Shown here: positions 56,758-64,000 of the stretch, piece by piece
Layout of the letters: each line of letters starts with the position of its first letter
How positions within the stretch are numbered: the stretch's first letter is position 1
Assembly: GCA_020747065.1 (NCBI GenBank)
Contig: JAGMVK010000005.1
Span: 1,302,001 to 1,366,000 of the forward strand
Origin: Cadophora sp. MPI-SDFR-AT-0126
Lineage: Eukaryota; Ascomycota; Leotiomycetes; Helotiales; Ploettnerulaceae
DNA: 64,000 nucleotides
Direction of reading: 5' to 3'
Program-made: the position numbers and the translations under genes
The notes under the pieces: model-generated
The model's database searches: none
What the model was told of the DNA's origin: nothing
What the model saw: the letters and a program-made list of their open reading frames with translations, nothing else

Positions 56758-58259
56758 TGTAGGAATGGACCTTGCTCGCGGATTCTGCAGATAGTTCGGG
56801 GAATGCAATTTGGTTTTCCAAACTAGAATTTGTCTTGTGAGCGCTGACAGGTTGCCTCGATCATATAATCGAGTCCTTGAGGCGAATTGAGTATCTCGAA
56901 GTCAAATCTCGGGATGCATGACGTCGCTTCGACGCCGAGAGCGGCCGCTTGTGACAAGGGGTTCAGAACCTCGGCGACTTTGATTCTGGGTTGCCTTTCC
57001 TACCAAACCACTTGTATAGATACAATTGCTCTATGACAATTCAGACTTACCAAGAGTACTGTCTTTGTGCTCCTGCGCTATGTAGTAAAGATTGGGGTAA
57101 AAGCACTTCAAAGCATTCGAGTCTTGGCACCCAAAAAATCGACCCTGTATCCACCAACTATTTTTTTTTTTGGGGAGAATCTAGTGTGTCAACTTCTCTT
57201 TGATATTGGCTTCAACTACTGCATTAATTGAGAAAGAGAAACTTAGTATGGTCATCCTTCTCAAATGCCTCCACTACCAACGTTCGCTTAACCCCTCTAG
57301 AATAATAACAACAACAGGAGTATCCAGCGTGTCGAAATACATTGTACAAAAAAAATATTTTCTAGTACGCCTCAATGCCCAGAGGAGAAGATAATCTTCA
57401 TACACCACGAAATCTGGTCCCTTATACCTAATAAAGAGTCCTTCCGGAACATCTCCACATAATTAACTATACACTTACTACGGCCGAACTTCCTCAACGC
57501 CAACTCTGTAAACATTTGATTTCATCTCCAACAAATGTATTAGAATACCATTAATGCATACAGCAGAAGGAATTATTCTTCAACCCCGCCCTCCCGCCTA
57601 CTCATCCCGCTAATACCCAGTTTTTACATCCAGATGTCTCTCCTCTTCTCCTCTCCCTTCACCAACTCTAAGACCTCTCGTTATCATCCTCGCAAGTCCC
57701 CCTAAATAGATCAGAATTTGGGTTAAGGTCATGCGTGTATGAATGGCCATTCAGGCGAATGTATACAGGGCATGATTAATGTTTTCATTAACTCTCGCTT
57801 GTGGATGATGGGATCCACTTCTTGCAAAGTTAATTTTGACAACGCAGATACGGTAAGAGATGTTTAGTTTTTGGAGTAAAAAGACTCGCAGCACCCACAT
57901 CTTCGCAAAGTCGATCTTGGCTGTGGATATTAGCCAGCGTTAGAGCAATCGTGCAGCTGAGCGTGAAGACGTTGTGGTTGAGCTTGTGTGAGTTGACACT
58001 TTGACATTCGGGGTGAGCAGGAGGAAGTGGACAGTAATGGGTCGGACTGCACTCACGACACCAGACGGTTCAAGCAATTGAGACAAGACATTCTGTACAG
58101 TCACAGGCTTTAATTATTCGTTCTTTCAATTATACATAATCATGATATCACTCGCTCGAGCCAGAGCAGTCTATGCTCAACAAGCTCCACTCCACTTCAT
58201 GCACTGCACTTTCCAATCCTCACACCAAAACACACCTATCCAATTCACCTCTCAACTAT
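56758..58259. other. Intergenic region
   Basis: Promoter of the Jac1-type gene and 3' flank of the hexose transporter gene. A/T-rich stretches occur at 57150-57560. No coding region was supported. Confidence 0.45.
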
Positions 58260-60100
58260 CTAATAAGTTGTCTTCTCAACATCATGCTCAACAACAGGCT
58301 TGTCGTCAGCATGACCACGGACACCCATCGACGACGCAAAAGTCTCGTGAGGGACCCACTTGGCCGAAGTACGTGGCGACGACTCCTCCATCATGCGGTC
58401 AACCTGCTCGAGAGAGAGACCCTTGGTCTCAGGGACCAGCAAGTATGAGTATACGAAGGCGGCGGTACAAAGACCGCCCCAAACGAAGAAGACGGAGGAT
58501 TTGAGGTTGCCGTGTTCTTCGCCGACCATGTAGGGGGTGATGACTGCGATGATCTGTTTCGCAAACTGTCAGAATAGGTTCAAAGAATGGCAGATGATGT
58601 GAAGCAACTTACAGTATTCCAGAGCCAGTTGGAAGCAGTGGAGAGACCGACACCACGGGAGCGGATGGGCAGAGGGAAGATTTCACCGATGAGAATCCAA
58701 GCTCCGGGACCCCAGGTGGTAGCGAAGAAGAAGATGAAGATGGCGATGAATGAGATCTGGGCGTTAACGGCAGAGATGTTGTCGGCAATTGGGTCGCCGT
58801 TGGCATCTGGATGGGTGTGGTTGAAACCGATGGTGACACCGATGATGGCGACAAGGAACTGGCAGATCAACATGCCCAAGGCGCCCCAGACGAGGAGAGG
58901 GCGACGACCGAGCTTCTCAACGGCCCAAAAGGAGAGAGGGGTGCTGCAAACGTTGACCAGGGTGAAAATCAGGGAGATCAAGAAGGTGTTGCTGATGGCA
59001 CCGGTGGATTGCAAGAATGGGGTCGAGTAGTAGAAGATGAAGTTGACACCAGTCCATTGTTGCATCATCTGCAGAGAGGTTCCCAAAATTGTGCGGCGGA
59101 TGTTGGAAGATTGCTTGAAAAGAGAGCCTTTGAAGCAGTTTGCCCAGCTGTCAACAAAGCCAGCGCTGGGGATGACACTTCGCTCGTACTCCTCGTTGGC
59201 GATAATTTCAGCAAGCTCATTCTGGATGTACTCGGACTCGGCTGGTTGGCCACGGAGTCTTTGCAGAGATCTGCTGGCATCTTCGAGTCTGCCCCGCTTG
59301 ACGAAGTAACGTGGGGAATCTGGGAGGAAGAGAAGACCACCGCCAAGGATGATGGCCCAGGCGAATTGAATACCAATGGGAATACGGTAAGATTCGGAAC
59401 CGGTCTTTTTCTCGCAGGCGTAGACAACGCAGGAAGCGAGGAGCAGACCAATCGTAATGCAGAACTGGTAGCCTGCCACGAGAGCACCACGAACCTTCTT
59501 TGGGCACTAGGAATGCTGTTAGTTGATTTTGGCTCATAAAGTGCGGCATGTGATTCAGACTTACAATTTCAGACATGTAGAGGATGACAATGGCACTCTC
59601 GAAACCGACTCCGATACCAGCAATGATACGACCACCGACGATAACACCAAGAGCACTTCCACCAACACCAGTAAGCATCTGAATGATTACACCGATGATG
59701 TAGATAACGCAGCCTCCAATGACAGTCCATTTGCGGCCAACTCGGTCGGCAACATCGCCAGCAATAATAGCGCCAAAGAAAGTACCAGCAGAGAGGATAG
59801 AGACAATCAGAGATTGATGGGAGGATTGGAGGGCGTCACGGTTTGGGCCTTCGATCAGGCGAATGAACTCCGCGGAGCCATTGACACCGTTGATGTATCC
59901 GGAATCATAACCGAAGAAGATACCACCGAAGGAGGCGAAAGCGCAAAGGAGGTATGCCTTGAGAGTGACCTGTATAGAGAAATCATAGTCAGTAAGAGTT
60001 TATCGTGGGGAGTAAGTACTGTGGTTGTGCGAGGAGCGTGACTTACAGGAGCCTCGGTATGCTCGATGTTGTCAGTGGCGTGAAGAGCGCCGCCGGCCAT
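58260..60100 (-). CDS. MFS hexose transporter (high-affinity glucose transporter type)
   Basis: Four exons, 60100-60047, 59969-59565, 59506-58613 and 58553-58260, with introns of 77, 58 and 59 bp; 548 residues. A proton-coupled or facilitative sugar porter with twelve helices in the plasma membrane. Visible family signatures are GYDSGYINGV in helix 1, DRVGRKWT in loop 2-3, CPKKVRGALVAGYQ after helix 4, FLPDSPRYFVKRGR before the central loop, QQWTGVNFIFYY in helix 7, VEKLGRRPLL in loop 8-9, and VPETKGLSLEQVDRMM at the end of helix 12. The short first exon (18 codons) carries the cytosolic N-terminus. Sequence flavour is closest to fungal HGT/HXT glucose-xylose carriers; exact sugar preference is not readable. 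The upstream region has CreA-like sites. Confidence 0.92.
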
Positions 60101-60250
60101 TGTGAGAGGCGTATGTCCACAGACGATGGATTACTGAATGCGTTGTACTGTAGTTGAAGGAGACCGTCGATCCAGCAAGTTTTGGTGATGGTCGAAGTTT
60201 GGCTTGGGAGGAACACAAAAGACAGGCAGACTTGGGGGGAGGGGAGGGTC

Positions 60251-60260
60251 TTATTTAAAG
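60251..60260 (-). promoter_or_regulatory. TATA-like element of hexose transporter
   Basis: On the minus strand ctttaaataa lies about 150 bases before the transporter ATG, next to a pyrimidine-rich run (the G-rich + strand at 60225-60248). Position and motif only. Confidence 0.4.
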
Positions 60261-60276
60261 AAAACAACAAAGGATC

Positions 60277-60489
60277 GCGGGGCGGCAACGTACAGCCGTC
60301 AATAAAGTTCCTGGGTCGGTGTCGAAGCACGTAGGACAAGACTGACCGAGGTGAATCCGCATGTCACCAGGAGGGGATCGAGGAAAATGGAGTGAAATTG
60401 GAAGTAAATCAGCAACGAGCCCGAGCCAGCAGCCAATAGCATAGCTTCTCGACGCATCTCGCCCCGGTCTCGAGCATGGGGACGCGGGG
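60277..60489. promoter_or_regulatory. Cluster of CreA-like sites
   Basis: The SYGGRG consensus of the carbon-catabolite repressor CreA occurs at 60277-60282 (gcgggg), 60462-60467 (ccgggg on the minus strand) and 60484-60489 (gcgggg), within 400 bases of a sugar transporter start. The motif is short and common, so this is suggestive only. Confidence 0.3.
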
Positions 60490-61830
60490 ATCTGGAGGAG
60501 GACGTGACACGCAGGGATGCAAATTGTGCATGGAAAGTGTCCTTTAGCGTGCCTTTAGGGTACTTTAGTGTGCGGCTGCAGCTGCATTCAGGTAGGGGTG
60601 TTTAGCAAGACTTTGCTCGTAGCAAGATTCTAGCTTCTGCGAGTGGAGTAGAGTGGACCAGGAATGGCCGAGATGACAGTACTGTAGCGGCGTGTCGAGC
60701 GAGATGGGGTAGGATGGGATGATGGACCATTATTGGAACCAGTAGTGAACCACTGGCGAGGAGGACTGGGGATCGCTCGTGAACCATGGGGTGCTTAGTC
60801 CTGGTGGATCGAGCCACTCTGCGAGGGTAAATACGGAGTAGCGCCGGATAAGAGCTCGATCTATGAGCTCTGGGGGAAAGAATCCAAGCGAGCTTATGTT
60901 TTGGCCCTGGCCTCGCGCCTGGCTGGCTGTACAGAAGTACCACAGTGAGAGGGAAAGGCTAGGTTCGTGAGCAGTAGTTCTCCAGGCAGAGCAGACAGAT
61001 CTGGAGTACAGGCCAGGGCAGGGTAGGGCAGTAAATGCGATGCATGTCGAGGCAACCTCCAAAGATCATCCATCCACCGCATAAGAACCCAAAGCACTTA
61101 AGCAAGCTTCAAACAGATTCAGATTAGATTCCCTTCCTTGCTCGTTCGTCCGCTTCTTTCGGGTCCGATTCCCCTCGGTCCCCTCAATCCCTCCCCCTCT
61201 CCCCCCCATGTCTCTCCTCACCCCATCCTTCCAATTATTCCCAATTCCAAAAAGTCTGCTTTCAACCTTCATTCAGCAGGCTTTCTCTTCCCCACCCCTC
61301 TGCTAAGGAGCCGCGTTAAGGCCGTCGTGTGGAGACGAGGGCGGGGAGCCATCGCTGGCATCGCGTCTCCATTCCTCATTCGAACGATTCTATTGGATCC
61401 AGATGGACCTCTGGTCACCTGGCTGCGTGTCGGCGGCTGTAAGTGGACGTTCCTGCGAAAGCTCAGATCCAGTCAGGAGGTCCAGGGTGTCGCGCGACCG
61501 AGATGTGTCCGAGTTCCCACAGCTGGGGCTTGACCTGTAAGTGTCTCCAAGCACATGGTGGCTGGCCGTTTACGTCGTTGAGAAGTACGTTTGCGGCGCC
61601 ACCAACCATGGGGACGTGTGTTGTGGTGTGGTGTGGCATGGGTGCTTGAACTTCTTAACCACGAACAGGAAAGTGAGGAAAATCTTGGTTGGCGTCGGCC
61701 AATTGTTACTCGGAGAGATGCACCTAATTGAATTTAGCTTAGCCACGATGCCCAGACCGCGGCAGGCGAGAAAGAGCGCCAGGCTTTGGTGCCCAGTAGA
61801 GTATCGCTACCATCAGGTCGGACCGATAGA

Positions 61831-61860
61831 GATGCACCAGACTGCACCAGACTGCACCAG
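61831..61860. repeat. Decanucleotide tandem repeat, three units
   Basis: Three consecutive 10-base units, gatgcaccag followed by two actgcaccag. Intergenic. Confidence 0.85.
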
Positions 61861-61951
61861 TCGCTGAGTTGCGCCGAGAAAGTCGGGAGGGAGTCAGGAG
61901 TTTGGAGTCAATACTCGATCAGGATTTCATTACCTTATTGTTTTTCTGGGG

Positions 61952-61952
<1 letters not shown>

Positions 61953-61984
<32 letters not shown>
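61953..61984. repeat. Tetranucleotide microsatellite (ggct)8
   Basis: Eight perfect ggct units in intergenic DNA, likely length-variable between strains. Confidence 0.95.
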
Positions 61985-61985
<1 letters not shown>

Positions 61986-62286
61986 TTTGCTGTCACGCTG
62001 TGGCGTGGTGCTCGTGGTCAATATTGAGATGAGACGTTGGAATGGAATTAGAAGCTCGAAGTCGTGCGGTAAGTGGCTGAACGGGAAAGTCAGCCCTTTC
62101 GCCGGGCTGTTGTGGGGTCTCCAGCTTTGGGCTGTTTCGGGCTTGTTCTTGTCTCGGTGCCACCCCGATCGATCCCTGGTCTGGTCTGGTCAAGTCAGAT
62201 GCTCCCCTGTCAGCCTGACTAAGATTTAATCGGCTATTTTGACGGACATGCATTCCGGGTAAAAATGTCACCAACTTAAATCACAC

Positions 62287-62316
62287 AAATCAAATCAAAT
62301 CAAACCGAACCAAATC
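62287..62316. repeat. Pentanucleotide array (aaatc-type)
   Basis: Six five-base units, the first three perfect aaatc, then aaacc, gaacc and aaatc. Confidence 0.8.
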
Positions 62317-63885
62317 ATTATCATATCGCACCAGTCCAAATTAGAATCGAATGAGAATAAAAATCGAATTTCCACTGAGCGAGTTGGCTGACTCGCCAGA
62401 AAAGTCCAGAACGAAAGACTTTCATGTGTTACTTAACAAATGCGGGTATTCCAATCGCCTTCTCTCTTTTAGTAGCTCTATGCGACTGGCTTACTCTTTC
62501 CAAATACTGTCCCGAGTCTAGTACCTAAACGCTACTTCGGTCAAGCCACCAACCGTGGTCTCGGTCTCTATCTCTGCGCTCTCGTGGTGTCTGGATTCGG
62601 CTTTGGAACACGCCATGGACATCTGATGCAAAGCACGACTCGTCTCGATACGACGAGAACTTTGACAACCAACTAAGAGTTCCCCAAAATCGGAAAACAA
62701 AAAAAGACGACTCCACAAAGCCACACCGAGATTCAGACCGAGATGCAGAACCTAATCTTTGACTTGAACTCCCAGGCAAAGCCACATCATCAGCAGTAAC
62801 CACCAACTCGGTACTTCAAACGGCTTCTTCACATAACCCCAAATTCCCAACAACAACATCAACAAATTTCACATTCACTCGCCTCCAAAGCGACATCGCG
62901 CATATCCTCCCCGACAAAGTGAAAATCCCCCGAAGAAAACCCGCATCTCGTACAATACCCATCCCATCTATTTTGCAGATAGGAAGCCGAGAGCTAGGGA
63001 CCAACGCAAACAGAGCCAAATAAAAAGTGGACAAACTTCGGCTTCGGCCAGTACTCGGTGAAACGCAACCGCATACGCAAAAGATAACTTATTTTTTCCC
63101 CTTCTCCTTCCATCCATCCAAGCCAAGAAAGGAAAGTAACAAAAGAGAGAGAGAATCGAAGCGTGTCCGTCCAAAACGTGGCGGAGACGTGGAGATTCTT
63201 GGGGAGTGGAGAAACATTGGAGATTTTTTAGGGTGGAGATACTTTGATCTTGGGATCGTGAGATAGACGGCCGATTGCTCGGGAGGAAAGTGGCCCGCCC
63301 TTCGAATTTCCAACAGTTTGGATTTATGTATATTTTCTTCCCTCAACGGCTTTTCTACGCTTGAAATTGAAAGAGCTGACATACAATCACTACCTAGACA
63401 ATTTCGAAAAGGTCGATGACAACACTGAATTTTCGCTTACAGATATACCGAATAGTCCGAAAAGTGGAACTCTAAGCCGACAAGACAAATACGATCGTGG
63501 TGAATCTCGAAATCTAAGCCAAGACTTTTCGCGAAAAGGATTTAAAGTATCGAATCTCCGAGCTGTGGAGTCTATCGTTTTCTGATGTCATGAGTCAATA
63601 TTCCTCTCATGAGCAGAATTTTCAAGAACACATTCTGAACACAGGAAAACAGAGCTGATCTTTCATACAGTCAGTCACGATTGAGGAACGGAAGTTTGGT
63701 TGCGAAGTATAATGGGTATCCCATCCCCAGTTAATACTCTGTTTCTCCAGTCAAGATGACCAACGCCACGCCCATATTTGGTATCCCGAACGCCATTGCC
63801 TGCCTGCCTGCCGTGGAGCTCCCATTATTTACACGTTATAGACATCGCAAGGACAGTAAAAAGTAGACTTTTCTCTCTCTTCTTG

Positions 63886-64000
63886 TCACGAGCTTGAGAA
63901 AGCGTCGTGAATAGCGTCGCCTTCTTCTGGCGTAACGCGGAGACCGAGCAGCTCGAAGGCCAGACCTGCAATATCAGGTTCGATTCCTGATTCCAGAACC
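63886..64000 (-). CDS. C-terminal end of an unidentified gene, cut by the window edge
   Basis: On the minus strand a frame enters from the right edge and ends at a TGA at 63888-63886 after about 37 codons, reading IEPDIAGLAFELLGLRVTPE and then EGDAIHDAFSSS. Composition is that of an ordinary folded protein ending in a helix and a serine tail. Too little is present to name a family. The gene body lies beyond position 64000. Confidence 0.5.
   Translation of the reverse strand, partial: VLESGIEPDIAGLAFELLGLRVTPEEGDAIHDAFSSS

Larger units (their letters stand above)
60101..63885. other. Gene-poor stretch upstream of hexose transporter
   Basis: 3.8 kb without a supported gene. The left 500 bases are the transporter promoter. 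The remainder holds short tandem repeats at 61831, 61953 and 62287. Several short open frames overlap on both strands and look random. Confidence 0.45.

Noticed and set aside
61138..61533. 131-codon frame in the stretch upstream of the hexose transporter
   Set aside because: Pro/Arg-rich, overlaps other random frames, and has no plausible splice structure or motif.
63926..63996. Possible tRNA: a perfect T-arm-like stem-loop (tcagg-ttcgatt-cctga) close to the right edge
   Set aside because: The acceptor stem pairs only partly, no D-arm or anticodon arm can be formed, and the minus strand here is an open, protein-like frame ending a gene.

Overview
The window is nuclear DNA of a filamentous ascomycete (Pezizomycotina), most likely a leotiomycete (class is inferred from protein flavour; no search was run). 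Evidence: genes split by short GT-AG introns, mostly 46-190 bp; mitochondrial proteins encoded with presequences (ATP1, a Jac1-type co-chaperone, a Ptc7-type phosphatase); a fungal two-membrane-span Vps10; a GPI-anchored Ser/Thr-rich wall protein; a hexose transporter. There is no operon logic, CRISPR array, rRNA or convincing tRNA.

Layout. 1-7.8 kb: a long methyltransferase-domain protein (+), a fungal amidoligase (-) and an SH3BGR-type thioredoxin-fold protein (-). 8.2-9.9 kb: a full-length but broken 2-hydroxyacyl-CoA lyase/oxalyl-CoA decarboxylase relic (+). 10.7-13.8 kb: an unrecognised charged protein (+) and a GPI-anchored protein (-). 13.8-16.6 kb: no recognisable gene. 16.6-20.7 kb: secreted alpha-carbonic anhydrase (+), cytidine deaminase (-), atypical short-chain dehydrogenase (-). 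21.5-24.9 kb: FAD monooxygenase (-) beside relics of a kynurenine formamidase and an MFS permease (+). 25.1-29.7 kb: VPS10 (-), with an apparent single-base frameshift. 30.6-33.3 kb: conserved serine-rich protein with a 917-bp intron (-). 33.3-38.0 kb: gene-poor. 38.0-39.9 kb: lysine 2,3-aminomutase-like radical SAM enzyme (-). 42.6-45.3 kb: ATP1 with ten exons (+). 47.2-50.4 kb: GAF-domain protein (-). 53.2-56.8 kb: Ptc7-type PP2C (-), a transposase-like helix-turn-helix protein (+) and Jac1 (-). 58.3-60.1 kb: hexose transporter (-). 60.1-63.9 kb: gene-poor with microsatellites. The last 115 bases hold the C-terminal end of a gene entering from the right (-).

How the genes relate. Most are unconnected housekeeping genes. 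Four encode probable mitochondrial proteins (ATP1, Jac1, Ptc7 and probably the aminomutase), but they are not clustered. The only stretch that looks like an accessory metabolic locus is 19.3-24.9 kb: an SDR, an aromatic-ring FAD monooxygenase, and decayed formamidase and permease genes, which could be what is left of an aromatic or pyridine catabolic locus (inference).

I found no clearly new system. The best leads are the aminomutase, the eukaryotic amidoligase, the SDR with several lost signature residues, the orphan transposase-type DNA-binding protein, the VPS10 frameshift and a degenerate 90-bp repeat inside an ATP1 intron. Exon coordinates were worked out by hand from splice consensus, phase and family similarity; for every intron-containing gene except VPS10 the exon lengths sum to a multiple of three.
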